A stretch of DNA of 64,000 nucleotides. It comes from an uncultured Algimonas sp. GTDB lineage: Bacteria > Pseudomonadota > Alphaproteobacteria > Caulobacterales > Maricaulaceae. The notes under the pieces were generated by a model. That model was not told the origin of the DNA. It saw nothing but the letters and a program-made list of their open reading frames with translations, and made no database searches. Positions 9,099 through 17,111 of the stretch are shown piece by piece (within the stretch, counting starts at the first letter, position 1; each line of letters starts with the position of its first letter). The stretch is taken from positions 337,059 to 401,058 of the forward strand of contig NZ_CANMJB010000004.1 in the NCBI RefSeq assembly GCF_947498175.1. Reading direction: 5' to 3'. The translations under genes were made by a program, and so were the position numbers.

Positions 9099-10978
9099 CC
9101 GCACCCCAAGTAAAGACCCGTCCGCAACGCGCGGCCAAGCCTGCCGCCAAGGCGAGAACCCGGAGCAGAGCGAAGGCAAAGCCCACTGCCAAACCCACGC
9201 CCAAACTGCCTCAGCCCCGTCTTGTAGCGCCCAGTGGCGACAAGACCATTCAAATAATAGACATGAGCGACTTGCATGTCAGCACCCTGAACATGCGCCA
9301 CGGCGAGGACGCGCCGGACATTGACGACCTTTATCCCAGCGTTCTGGCATCAGGCGTCAATCAGTCCCTGCTCGTGCGCAAGGAGGGCAAGGGCTACGGC
9401 GTCATTGCCGGACGGCGCAGACTGTTCGCCTTGCGCCGCAAGGCGGAGGAGACGGGCGCGAGCCTATCCGCGCCGTGTCTCGTCATGCAGTCGGGCGACG
9501 ATGTCGCCGCCATGGAAGCCTCGCTCTTGGAGAATGTCGCGCGCCTGCCATCGACAGAAATGGAGCAGCTTGCGGCGTTCAAAGCGCTGGCGGACGCGGG
9601 CGAGACGGCGGAGAGCATCGCCACGACCTTTGGCCTGACGGCCTTGCGCGTGAAGCGAGTGCTGGCACTCGCCAATGTCCACGCCGACATCCTCGCCCTG
9701 TATGAGGCCGAGGAGATCAGCCATCGCAGCCTGCGCTATATGACGATGGCGACGGCAGAGCAGCAGGCGGCGTGGTTGGAACTCTGGCGCGGCGACGACT
9801 ACGCGCCGCAGGAAAGCTACCTCAAGGACTGGCTGACGGGCGGGGCGAGCATCGAGACAAGCGCGGCCCTGTTCAGCCTTGAGGACTATCCCGGCAACAT
9901 CATCAGCGACCTGTTCGGACGCGAGGAGGGCAGCGGCTACTTTCAGGATGCTGATCTGTTCTGGGAGCACCAGAACCGGGCCATCGCCGCCAAGGCCGAC
10001 GCGCTTCGCGCGGACGGCTGGGGCAATGTCACCGTGCTGGAACGCGGCGAGAGCTTCCCGAACTGGGACTACGGCAAACGCACGAAGGAAGCGGGCGGGC
10101 ACGTTTTCATCGAGGTCGGGCATGACGGTTCGGTCAACGTCCGGGACGGCCTGCTGCACAAGCGGGACATCGCTCGCATCGACGCTATCGTCCGACCGAA
10201 CGACACGAGCGCCAAGGCTGCTAGCGCGATGGCGAAGCCGGAGATGAGCGGCCCTGTCGCGGAATATGTCCGCCTTCACCGCCACGCCGTTGTCAGCGCG
10301 AGCCTGCTGGACGCGCCCGGCGTGGCCCTGCGGGTCGCGGTCGCGCATATGCTGGTCGGGAGCGACCGTTGGACGTGCGAGCCGACCAAGACGACGAGCC
10401 GGAAGGAGACCACGACCGAGAGCGTGGCGGCGAGCGTGTCATCCGCACGGCTAGCAGAGGAGCGCCAGACAGTGTTCGACAGCCTCGGTCTGACAGAGGA
10501 AACGGCGTATTACGGCGAACCGAAACACCTTGCCCAAGGCGACTTCGCCACTGTGTTCGCGTCCCTGCTGACGCAGGACCATGCCACCGTCATGCGGGTG
10601 CTAGCCCTTGCGATGAGCCAGACACTGTCGTCGGACGAGGCCGTCGTGGAGGCTGTGTGCATGGCGACCGAGCCGGACATGGACGCGCTCTGGTCGCCGG
10701 ATGACGCCTTCTTCGACATCCTGCGCGACAAGCGGGTCCTGAACGCCATGCTGCGCGAAATCGGCGGAAAGAGGCTGGCGGACAGCATGGTCAGCGAGCC
10801 GGGCACGAAGCAGAAGACGGCCTTACGCAACCGCATCGCAGGGGTCGGCGTGACGCCGGAGGAGGCCAAGCCGGATTGGCGTCCGCGCTGGATGCAGACG
10901 CGACCCGGTTGGTATGTGGAGCGCCGCACTTGCCCACCCGCGCAGGCGGCAGCCAAGCTGCCAAAGGTAGCGAGCTAA
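9095..10978 (+). CDS. ParB/Spo0J-family nuclease-domain protein, orphan
   Basis: This is a 627-residue protein. A basic Ala/Lys/Arg tail comes first. A ParB N-terminal domain follows (about residues 55-150, with [13 protein letters not shown] near 101-113), then a helix-turn-helix region near residues 165-190 ([22 protein letters not shown]). A long C-terminal region has no clear similarity. No parA partner is in the window, so this is the orphan type often found with ArdA/ArdC on conjugative elements rather than a classical partition gene. It is the last gene of the ardA operon, translationally coupled to the MutS-domain gene, with a terminator about 85 bp downstream. Confidence 0.88.
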   Translation: MTAPQVKTRPQRAAKPAAKARTRSRAKAKPTAKPTPKLPQPRLVAPSGDKTIQIIDMSDLHVSTLNMRHGEDAPDIDDLYPSVLASGVNQSLLVRKEGKGYGVIAGRRRLFALRRKAEETGASLSAPCLVMQSGDDVAAMEASLLENVARLPSTEMEQLAAFKALADAGETAESIATTFGLTALRVKRVLALANVHADILALYEAEEISHRSLRYMTMATAEQQAAWLELWRGDDYAPQESYLKDWLTGGASIETSAALFSLEDYPGNIISDLFGREEGSGYFQDADLFWEHQNRAIAAKADALRADGWGNVTVLERGESFPNWDYGKRTKEAGGHVFIEVGHDGSVNVRDGLLHKRDIARIDAIVRPNDTSAKAASAMAKPEMSGPVAEYVRLHRHAVVSASLLDAPGVALRVAVAHMLVGSDRWTCEPTKTTSRKETTTESVAASVSSARLAEERQTVFDSLGLTEETAYYGEPKHLAQGDFATVFASLLTQDHATVMRVLALAMSQTLSSDEAVVEAVCMATEPDMDALWSPDDAFFDILRDKRVLNAMLREIGGKRLADSMVSEPGTKQKTALRNRIAGVGVTPEEAKPDWRPRWMQTRPGWYVERRTCPPAQAAAKLPKVAS

Positions 10979-11062
10979 CGCTCGCGCCATAGTTCCAGCA
11001 CACGCTCTCCCCCGCTGTGCTGGGACACTCCCGCTTCTCTCGGCAGGTGAGACGTGGGTGGG

Positions 11063-11088
11063 CCGCGCCCGCTGGGCGCGGTCTTTTT
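11063..11088 (+). terminator. Rho-independent terminator of the ardA-parB operon
   Basis: A perfect stem CCGCGCCC-GCT-GGGCGCGG at 11063-11081 is followed directly by TCTTTTT. It lies 84 bp after the parB stop. Confidence 0.85.
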
Positions 11089-11142
11089 GTCGGGCGCATC
11101 GTGTCGGTCGGCTGATAAACGAGGGATTGCCGAGCGCCCAAG

Positions 11143-11171
11143 GCGACCGCCCGGCGGGATGCCAGGCGGTC
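11143..11171 (-). repeat. Hairpin, inverted copy of the one at 12163-12191
   Basis: Read on the minus strand this 29-mer matches 12163-12191 at 27 of 29 positions. It contains the stem CCCGCCGGGCGG. It lies just downstream of the DUF736 pseudogene, as its twin does for the intact DUF736 gene, so gene and hairpin were duplicated together in inverted orientation. Confidence 0.75.
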
Positions 11172-11184
11172 TATGTCGGTCGAG

Positions 11185-11515
11185 TTAGGCCATGACGTCC
11201 GAACCCAGAGCAGGGGCAAAGCGGTCGTCATTATCCTTCACAGGCACGGGTTGGAGCAGGCCGTGAGAGAGCCGATGGCGCGGTCGGTCAAGATCAGGGA
11301 GGTGGCAGCCCTTGCCCAAGCTCTGCACCGCATTCTATCCAGACCGCGACCTATCGATCCCCGCAATCTTGCCACCTGCCAGAACCCGGAAGTCGGGCAG
11401 GCTGGGCATTGCTTCAGTCTTGCGGCCATTGTCGACGATGCGGATGGGATGGCAGGGGGTTAGCACGCTGACATCCGCATGACCTCATATTTGGTGCCAG
11501 TAGGTTGCAACGTCG
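11185..11515 (-). pseudogene. Degenerate DUF736 gene
   Basis: Translating the minus strand gives HPIRIVDNGRKTEAMPSLPD, then FRVLAGGKIAGI, then an in-frame stop, and later VPVKDNDDRF in a consistent frame. These match HPIRIV/NDRKT, PDFRVLAGGKGAEI and APVKDDDDRF of the intact DUF736 protein at 11821-12141. Near the 5' end TGTKYEV corresponds to DTGYEGT in another frame, so both a frameshift and a nonsense codon are present. It is a dead inverted duplicate of the nearby gene, including its 3' hairpin. Confidence 0.8.
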
Positions 11516-11820
11516 AGCCGCCGAGAGCGCCTGCCACGGCCCACATCACCACATGACACTCTTTACGCTACTGAGTCCCCAATGCCCTGTTGTCACCTTT
11601 GACCTAAGCGCCACGTCAGGCCCGGCCAACCGGGCTGGGCCACTGATTTCCCCTGCGCCCCGAAGAGGGGCGCATTCCTCGCGAAACAAATCAGCGTCAC
11701 ATCCCGGTCCTCCACTGCGTTCCGGCCGCAAGCGGTGACCGGACCTGCCGCGCCGCTCTTAACGGTCGGCGTCAACAGGGCATCGGGTCCTCGCGACATC
11801 AACATATGGAGATATGAACC
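11516..11820 (+). other. Intergenic leader of the DUF736 gene with two hairpins
   Basis: No gene is seen here. GCCCGG-CCAA-CCGGGC lies at 11620-11635. An 8-bp perfect stem (TGCGCCCC, loop GAAGA, GGGGCGCA) lies at 11654-11674. Neither is followed by a T-run. GGAGAT at 11806-11811 serves as ribosome binding site for the gene at 11821. Confidence 0.5.
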
Positions 11821-12141
11821 ATGGCAAACGCACTCGGCTACGTCACAACCACCGACACCGGATATGAGGGCACGCTCGCAATGCTGACCCTGTCCACGCC
11901 CATCCGCATCGTCGCCAACGACCGCAAGACGCGACCCAGCCAACCCGACTTCCGGGTTCTGGCCGGCGGCAAGGGCGCGGAGATTGGCGCGGGCTGGATG
12001 AAAACGGCGGAGAGCTCGGGCAAGGACTACCTGTCCCTGACCCTGGCCGACCCCGCCATCGGCCCCAGCAAGGTCTACGCCAACCTCGCACCCGTGAAGG
12101 ACGATGACGACCGCTTCGTCATGCTCTGGAACCCCAAGTAA
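11821..12141 (+). CDS. DUF736 family protein
   Basis: This 106-residue protein has the DUF736 pattern: short N-terminus GYVTTTDTGYEGTLAML, then IRIVANDRKTRPSQPDFRVLAGG, KDYLSLTLADPAI and DDDRFVMLWNPK. DUF736 proteins are small, common beside trb/rlx conjugation genes and of unproven function. A second member lies at 61740-62057, and a dead inverted copy lies at 11185-11515. A good ribosome binding site precedes the ATG and a hairpin follows the stop. Confidence 0.9.
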   Translation: MANALGYVTTTDTGYEGTLAMLTLSTPIRIVANDRKTRPSQPDFRVLAGGKGAEIGAGWMKTAESSGKDYLSLTLADPAIGPSKVYANLAPVKDDDDRFVMLWNPK

Positions 12142-12162
12142 GGCCCAGACCGGACCGACACA

Positions 12163-12191
12163 GACCACCCGGCATCCCGCCGGGCGGTCGC
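12163..12191 (+). terminator. Hairpin downstream of DUF736
   Basis: The arms ACCACCCGGC and GCCGGGCGGT (9 of 10 paired, loop ATCCC) lie 21 bp after the DUF736 stop. No T-run follows, so it may be a processing or stability hairpin rather than an intrinsic terminator. An inverted copy is at 11143-11171. Confidence 0.5.
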
Positions 12192-12284
12192 TTCGTGCTA
12201 ACTTTTAGGGATATGGCAGGGACGCGCTGCTCCACATTTATCGACACCGCACTGACTCCATTTCACCTTGTGCCTTTACTTTTG

Positions 12285-12300
12285 TAGGAAAGTGTTCCTA
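12285..12300. promoter_or_regulatory. Dyad TAGGAA-AGTG-TTCCTA upstream of the DUF2285 gene
   Basis: A perfect 6-bp inverted repeat lies 43 bp before the start at 12344. Its AGGA-N6-TCCT core recurs at 13191-13204 and, with N5, at 14503-14515, so it may be an operator for a local regulator. Confidence 0.5.
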
Positions 12301-12343
12301 TTTTGTTCTCGGGGCTAGAGTCATTCCGACTTGAGGCAAATGT

Positions 12344-13135
12344 ATGGAGAATAGACCGGAAATCATCATGTCGGATGCGGCTTGGGCTTGGGAAGGTCTG
12401 CGACGCAATCCTGGCTATAGGAGGGCATGGGATTGCCATGTCGGTGACTTACCGACGATCTGCGATGGGCGAGCGAGTTTGCGCTATCTAAGGCTCGACA
12501 AGCCTTATCTCGAAGCGGAGACATTCGGCCTCGTCGCCTTTGCAGACCCGGATCACTGCGCTAGCGAAGTGCCCGTCATATGGCTTCCAAATCTCCTCAA
12601 GAGAACATTGGAAGTTCATCTCTCCGTCTCTGGTGAGCCCACTGCCGAAGGTTTCTCACTGGACTCACTCAAGTGTTGCCCGACCGTCCTGGATGCCTCT
12701 GACGGCCAGAGGCACGTTCGTCTTGGCGGACATGATTTTTGGATACAGATGGTCAGTGAGGATCTGGTCGAGCTGGACGACAATACGCAGATCGAGGTGC
12801 GGTTGAAAGGCAGAGAGTGCTTCCGCGAGCGTATCGTCAGCGTCGAACAACTCTTTTCGCTGCACCGTGCAGGTGACGGAAACCCGACACCTGCCAAGCG
12901 TCCTCCTAATCGTGCAAAGCTGATGGAAGGTCTGCTGGCTTACGATGTCGGCGGCGCATCGGGACGGCGCGGGAGCCTCAAGGACATTGCCATCGCGATC
13001 TTTGGTGAGGAGCGCATCGACCGGGAATGGTCCTCGAACAGGTCGCTCAAGAACCACGCCGTGCGCGCCCGCGACAGAGGCCGGGCTTTCGTCAGGGACG
13101 GCTATCGCGACTACCTGCGCAAGGCGGCCTTCTAG
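12344..13135 (+). CDS. DUF2285-type DNA-binding protein
   Basis: This is a 263-residue protein. The N-terminus WAWEGLRRNPGYRRAWDCHV is the typical opening of DUF6499/DUF2285 regulators on conjugative elements. The C-terminal segment KLMEGLLAYDVGGASGRRGSLKDIAIAIFG and DREWSSNRSLKNHAVRARDRGRAFVRDGYRDYL fits the DUF2285 winged-helix domain. Such genes usually precede the small HTH gene and replication/transfer genes, as here. Start alternatives are 12344 and the internal ATG at 12368. An AGGA-N6-TCCT dyad precedes it. Confidence 0.8.
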   Translation: MENRPEIIMSDAAWAWEGLRRNPGYRRAWDCHVGDLPTICDGRASLRYLRLDKPYLEAETFGLVAFADPDHCASEVPVIWLPNLLKRTLEVHLSVSGEPTAEGFSLDSLKCCPTVLDASDGQRHVRLGGHDFWIQMVSEDLVELDDNTQIEVRLKGRECFRERIVSVEQLFSLHRAGDGNPTPAKRPPNRAKLMEGLLAYDVGGASGRRGSLKDIAIAIFGEERIDREWSSNRSLKNHAVRARDRGRAFVRDGYRDYLRKAAF

Positions 13136-13190
13136 GGGGGGTATCGGAATTGAGACTCCGGGTTTCGGCACTCCCGTCCACCTCTAAAAT

Positions 13191-13204
13191 AGGAATATAG
13201 TCCT
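13191..13204. promoter_or_regulatory. AGGA-N6-TCCT dyad upstream of the HTH gene
   Basis: AGGAATATAGTCCT lies 53 bp before the HTH gene start, with TAAAAT directly adjacent as a possible -10 element. The outer bases match the dyad at 12285-12300. Confidence 0.45.
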
Positions 13205-13256
13205 TTTCTGAACTTCGCTGACCAGACTTCGGCGACCCAAACGTAAAGGACATGAC

Positions 13257-13487
13257 ATGGTGAAGCCTGCTGCAAGCCCCTTCCTGACGGTGGAAGAAAC
13301 CGCTGAATATTTACGAATGAAAGTCTCGACGCTGGACGCAATGCGTTGGCGTCACGAGGGTCCGACCTTCCGCAAGCACGGCGCAAAAGTGCTCTACCAT
13401 CGCGATGATCTCGACCTCTGGTCCCGGTCCCAGCACGTCGGCGAGACGCTCGCTCCGGCCAACGATCGGGCCGACAATGACCGGTGA
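13257..13487 (+). CDS. Small helix-turn-helix (AlpA/excisionase-like) protein
   Basis: This 76-residue protein is built around FLTVEETAEYLRMKVSTLDAMRWRHEGPTFRKHG followed by VLYHRDDLDLW, the MerR-superfamily HTH_17 fold used by AlpA and excisionase-type regulators. It probably regulates excision, replication or transfer genes. Its 3' end overlaps the DUF2840 start by 11 bp. In related elements I know, repA and parA usually lie between this gene and DUF2840; they are missing here. Confidence 0.85.
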   Translation: MVKPAASPFLTVEETAEYLRMKVSTLDAMRWRHEGPTFRKHGAKVLYHRDDLDLWSRSQHVGETLAPANDRADNDR

Positions 13488-13914
13488 GGCGCTTACGGTC
13501 GTTGTGGTTCAATACCGCAAAAAGAGGCTGAATCACCGCATCCTCTTCGGAACGCCTGTTCGCGAATATCGGCTAGGGTGGCGCCGCTCGCTCGCCAGTT
13601 TTCTGCCGGGGCAGGTTTTCGGGTATGAACGCTGGCGAGCGAATAGATACGGGACTCAGGCTTGGTCCATCGCCGTCGGGCGCGCTTGCGCGCCTTCTGG
13701 CGTAACGTTCGTCGAAGGCATTCATCCAGGGCTGGACCTTTGGCTTCACGCCATTGGTAAGACGCGCGTAAAGCGCGTCTTTGATGCGCTGAGCGCCTTC
13801 CGTGACGTTGGAATCAAGCCTTCTGAGCTGCCTGAGCGTCGCTGGCGCGCGCTCAATTTGGCGAACGAACAAGGCCAAGCTTTGACCTCGATTGTAGGGC
13901 GTTGGACATGCTGA
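13477..13914 (+). CDS. DUF2840 domain protein
   Basis: This 145-residue protein starts at the ATG inside the end of the HTH gene. It contains FLPGQVFGYERWRANRYGTQAWSIAVGR and GITPGLDLWLHAIG-like segments, recognisable as DUF2840 of conjugative elements (always beside a TraF-type peptidase and relaxase). Function is unknown. The C-terminal RRWRALNLANEQGQAL is conserved in the family as I know it. The stop overlaps the traF start. Confidence 0.85.
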   Translation: MTGEALTVVVVQYRKKRLNHRILFGTPVREYRLGWRRSLASFLPGQVFGYERWRANRYGTQAWSIAVGRACAPSGVTFVEGIHPGLDLWLHAIGKTRVKRVFDALSAFRDVGIKPSELPERRWRALNLANEQGQALTSIVGRWTC

Positions 13915-14462
13915 TCCGTGTCTTGGCTCCACTCTGTATTGCCGCGCTTTGCGGGGCCACACTGATGCAGATCGTCCGTCCCAGCGTTCCGAAATTGCTC
14001 TACAATCCAAGTCCAAGTGCGCCTGTGGGATGGTACCAAGTCAAACGAAATGCGACTGTGGAACGGGGTGATCTTGTTGCGGCTTACGCGCCGCCGGAGG
14101 CGAGCGCGCTCGCGATAGAGCGCCAATACCTTCCCCCTGAAATACCGCTTATCAAGACCGTCTGGGCAGTCAGCGGAGAGCAGGTCTGTCACGACGGACG
14201 CACGGTCAACGTCGCCGGGAGACCTGCGCTTGTCGTGCTGACGCACGACAGCCTCGGCCGTCCCTTACCCCACCGAAACGGGTGCTATAGCGTGTCGGAA
14301 GATCAGGTCTTTCTGGTCTCGACCGATGTGCAGACCTCATTTGATAGCCGGTATTTTGGATCGGTCTCTCGCTCGAATATCATCGGCAAAGTCGAGTATC
14401 TGGGGCGACTGCACGGTCGCTCGGAACGCCTTGGTGTCAGCGGGAAGGCAGGGCACGGGTGA
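13908..14462 (+). CDS. traF: TraF-type S26 signal peptidase of the conjugation system
   Basis: This is a 184-residue membrane-bound serine peptidase with one N-terminal membrane segment (LAPLCIAALCGATLMQIV). The catalytic Ser lies in SAPVGWY (about S37), and the catalytic Lys is in PLIKTVWAVSG (about K83), matching the Ser37/Lys89 dyad of RP4 TraF. In RP4 this enzyme matures and cyclises the TrbC pilin, and a TrbC pilin is encoded at 53301. The ATG at 13908 overlaps the DUF2840 stop; a TTG at 13902 is the only longer start. Confidence 0.88.
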   Translation: MLIRVLAPLCIAALCGATLMQIVRPSVPKLLYNPSPSAPVGWYQVKRNATVERGDLVAAYAPPEASALAIERQYLPPEIPLIKTVWAVSGEQVCHDGRTVNVAGRPALVVLTHDSLGRPLPHRNGCYSVSEDQVFLVSTDVQTSFDSRYFGSVSRSNIIGKVEYLGRLHGRSERLGVSGKAGHG

Positions 14463-14488
14463 AAGGCGTGGAGGGCAAGATAAAAGAG

Positions 14489-14611
14489 GTTGTCGACAAC
14501 CCAGGACTAAGTCCTTTCTGCACATCGGTTTTTTCTGTCGACACACGAAATCGAGTGTCGACAAGGAATTGGAGTTTTCGCAGGTCTCACTGGGGTTTTT
14601 CGTGTCGACAC
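14489..14611. repeat. Four TGTCGACA palindromes upstream of the relaxase (candidate oriT/operator)
   Basis: TGTCGACA occurs at 14491-14498, 14536-14543, 14556-14563 and 14603-14610. The first is extended to GTTGTCGACAAC and the last to GTGTCGACAC. The second and fourth share a T-rich left flank (TTTTTC-x-GTCGACAC), forming a direct repeat. A further dyad AGGAC-TAA-GTCCT lies at 14503-14515. The cluster fills the only gap in this operon, directly before the relaxase gene, where oriT or relaxase autoregulation sites are expected. Confidence 0.6.
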
Positions 14612-14654
14612 GGAGGTCCAACCCTTCACCAGCCTCTTGGAGCCTCCTAGCACC

Positions 14655-16589
14655 GTGACCAAGCGAAAGGAGTTCGAAATCAGGGTTGGGCGCATTCGGT
14701 CGCGCTCGGGCGCGAGAAAGGCTGTCAGTTTTTTCAACCAGATCGAGCGAGCCACTAACCGCGCAAACCGCACCCTGCCTTCGTCGTTTTCCGGGACGAG
14801 ATCGGGCGGCAATGCGATGCGGTTTTATCGCAGGGTCGTCATCAAGGCGTCGTTCAAAACTCACGCGTCGGGCGGCCATATGGCTCTCAAGAAGCATGTC
14901 GATTACATTCAACGGGACGGCACGGACGAGCATGGCGGACGAGCCGAAGTCTATGGATCGGATGTCGCTCGGAGCGATGACGAAACGGATCGGTCTGTTC
15001 TACCGTCGAACGTCGCCAAGGATTGGAAGGACGACCGCCATCACTTTCGGTTCGTGATTGCGCCAGAGGACGGCGCGCAGCTTTCGGATTTGTCCGCCTA
15101 CACATGCGACCTTGTCAGCGCGATGGAAGTCGAACTCGGCACCAAGCTCGAATGGATTGCGGCCGATCATTACAACACGTCCAATCCTCACACTCATCTC
15201 GTCGTCCGCGGTGTTCGGGATGACGGTTCTGATCTCGTCATCCCGCGCCGATATTTGGCTAGGGGTATACGGCGACAGGCGGAGAGACTCGTCGAGCAGG
15301 AACTCGGTCCGGTTACCCAGATCGAACGTCGCGTGCGTCTTGCAAAGACCGTCGATGCCGACCGCGTCACAGACTTGGATCGAGCCCTGCAGAGACAAGC
15401 CTATGAGGGTGTCGTCGATCTCTCCGGTCCCGCTCCGAAAGGACGGGTCTGGCATCGTCAGCTTCTGGTCAAACGTATGCGCTATCTCACTTCGACCGGA
15501 TTGGCCGAACCGTTAGGCGGCGGGAGATGGGAGTTCGATACCGACGCAATCAATCGCTTGAAGCAAATGGGCGAACGAAATGACATCGTGAAAACTCTGC
15601 ACCGATCCATGACGGCAGACGAGCCGAGGCTGGTCACCGAGGACAACATCTTCGATCCAAACAGACTCGGAGCAGAAGCGAAGACGGGCTTGGTCAGGCG
15701 CTTCGGAAAAGTTGATGATACGCGCGAGACTGGGTTCGTCATCATCGAGGTTAATGATGGGCGCCTCGTTCACGCAACAGTGGCTGACGATGACGCCTTT
15801 CGGACGCTCCGCGAGAACCAAGTCGTTACCCTCAAGCCTCACCACAAAGGACCGAGGTCAATTGATCGATCCATCCTTGAGTTCTCCAACAGAAACGGTG
15901 GCGTCTACGATGCGGGCAGACACGCGACAGAGAGCGACCGCGTGTCCATCGCCTACGCGAGAGCCCACGAGCGAAGACTGGAGGCCTTGCGCCGCCGAAA
16001 GGTCGTGATCCGAAGACAAGACGGTACATGGCGCATTCCGGGTGACTACCTCGACCAAGTCACAAACTATGAGGCCGCCCGCTCGAAACGCCTCCCCGTC
16101 TCCATTGATCGTGATAGCCAGCTGACGATGAAGCAGATGGAGACCGCGAGGGGCGTGACATGGCTGGACCGCAAGATCGTGAGCGGCAGTAGCGAGGTCG
16201 AGCAGCAGGGAAGTATCGGAACTGCGATGGCGAAGCGAAAGGCATTTCTCCAAGAGCTCGGCGTTGCGAAATTGGAAGACGGTAACTTTGGCAAGGAAGT
16301 GTTGAAGGACCTGCAGGCTCTTGATCTGCGAGACGCGGCAGCGTCCCTGACTTCGGAAACAGGAAAAGCTTATGCTGCGCTAGGAGGTCGGCGAGAGATT
16401 GACGGTATCTACCGAGAAGCCATCGAACGACCGAGTGGGAAGTTCGCAGTCATCGAGAGGTCACGAGAGTTCACTCTCGTCCCTTGGCGCCCGATCATGG
16501 AGCGGCGATTGGGCCGATCGATTTCAGGAAGGGTGTCTGCTAGAGGCATCAGCTGGAATGTGGTCGGGCGGCGAGGCCCATCTAGGTGA
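14655..16589 (+). CDS. rlxS: RlxS/VirD2-type relaxase with DUF3363 domain
   Basis: This conjugative relaxase (644 residues from the GTG at 14655) would nick oriT and pilot the strand. The start region KRKEFEIRVGRIRSR is the usual opening of RlxS. The nuclease domain shows HHFRFVIAPED and the metal-binding NPHTHLVVRG near residues 176-185. The DUF3363 C-terminal region follows. GGAG 12 bp before the GTG supports this start; a TTG at 14637 is also in frame. No traG follows directly, because cargo separates it from traG at 49481. Confidence 0.92.
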   Translation: MTKRKEFEIRVGRIRSRSGARKAVSFFNQIERATNRANRTLPSSFSGTRSGGNAMRFYRRVVIKASFKTHASGGHMALKKHVDYIQRDGTDEHGGRAEVYGSDVARSDDETDRSVLPSNVAKDWKDDRHHFRFVIAPEDGAQLSDLSAYTCDLVSAMEVELGTKLEWIAADHYNTSNPHTHLVVRGVRDDGSDLVIPRRYLARGIRRQAERLVEQELGPVTQIERRVRLAKTVDADRVTDLDRALQRQAYEGVVDLSGPAPKGRVWHRQLLVKRMRYLTSTGLAEPLGGGRWEFDTDAINRLKQMGERNDIVKTLHRSMTADEPRLVTEDNIFDPNRLGAEAKTGLVRRFGKVDDTRETGFVIIEVNDGRLVHATVADDDAFRTLRENQVVTLKPHHKGPRSIDRSILEFSNRNGGVYDAGRHATESDRVSIAYARAHERRLEALRRRKVVIRRQDGTWRIPGDYLDQVTNYEAARSKRLPVSIDRDSQLTMKQMETARGVTWLDRKIVSGSSEVEQQGSIGTAMAKRKAFLQELGVAKLEDGNFGKEVLKDLQALDLRDAAASLTSETGKAYAALGGRREIDGIYREAIERPSGKFAVIERSREFTLVPWRPIMERRLGRSISGRVSARGISWNVVGRRGPSR

Positions 16590-17111
16590 AGCTTACTCAC
16601 ATTTGGGCAGCTCAGTTTTAGTGTAACGTTTGACGCCCCTTCATTGAGAAACAAAGCGTACGGGTCTATTGAGACGCGTCAGCATGGCGATGTTCCCTAA
16701 GGCGGAAACTCCGCTCGCGCGTCCGCAGGACGACCGTCTCTCGAACACAAGTTGTGAGCATTGCAATTAAGGAGCGAGCCCCCACATAGAATGGGAACGA
16801 ATTGGGTGTCGACCCTATACTCGCCGCGCTGATTCGTCCGACATGGACACTCGCGTCCAGTCTCCGTGCTAGGTTCACCTCGACCAAGCAGAAAGGAGGG
16901 TGTGATGACGAATCTAAAGACTAAGCTAGCGATAGTGGCGTTGGAAGTGTCGGCGGTTGCGAGGTGCCTGAGTCAAGGCGAACGACCGGGTGTCCTAGGA
17001 TGATCAGTCTGAGTTGGGGTTAGCTCCAGTGTAAACCGTTGGGGAGCTGCAACTCCTCCCCACCTCGCCTTCCCACTATTTTGACACATGTGCTTGAGAA
17101 GGGGCGTGCAA
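16590..17111 (+). other. Intergenic region between relaxase and STAND gene
   Basis: I find no convincing gene. A 32-codon ORF at 16905-17003 has an excellent ribosome binding site (AAAGGAGGG) but no other support. A stem TGGGGAG/CTCCCCA lies at 17040-17062, downstream of the convergent minus-strand gene, without a T-run. This gap marks the left edge of the cargo. Confidence 0.4.

Noticed and set aside
11593..12168. Minus-strand 191-codon frame opposite the DUF736 gene
   Set aside because: It is the reverse complement of the real gene. Its similarity to the plus-strand frame at 11173-11463 was the clue to the DUF736 pseudogene, not evidence for a new protein.
14459..14650. GTG-initiated 63-codon frame between traF and relaxase
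   Set aside because: It covers the palindrome cluster, its composition is unlike a protein, and it has no recognisable motif.
16905..17003. 32-codon ORF with a strong AAAGGAGGG site after the relaxase
   Set aside because: The ribosome binding site is good, but there is no family, no coupled gene and unremarkable sequence. It is mentioned only in the gap entry.
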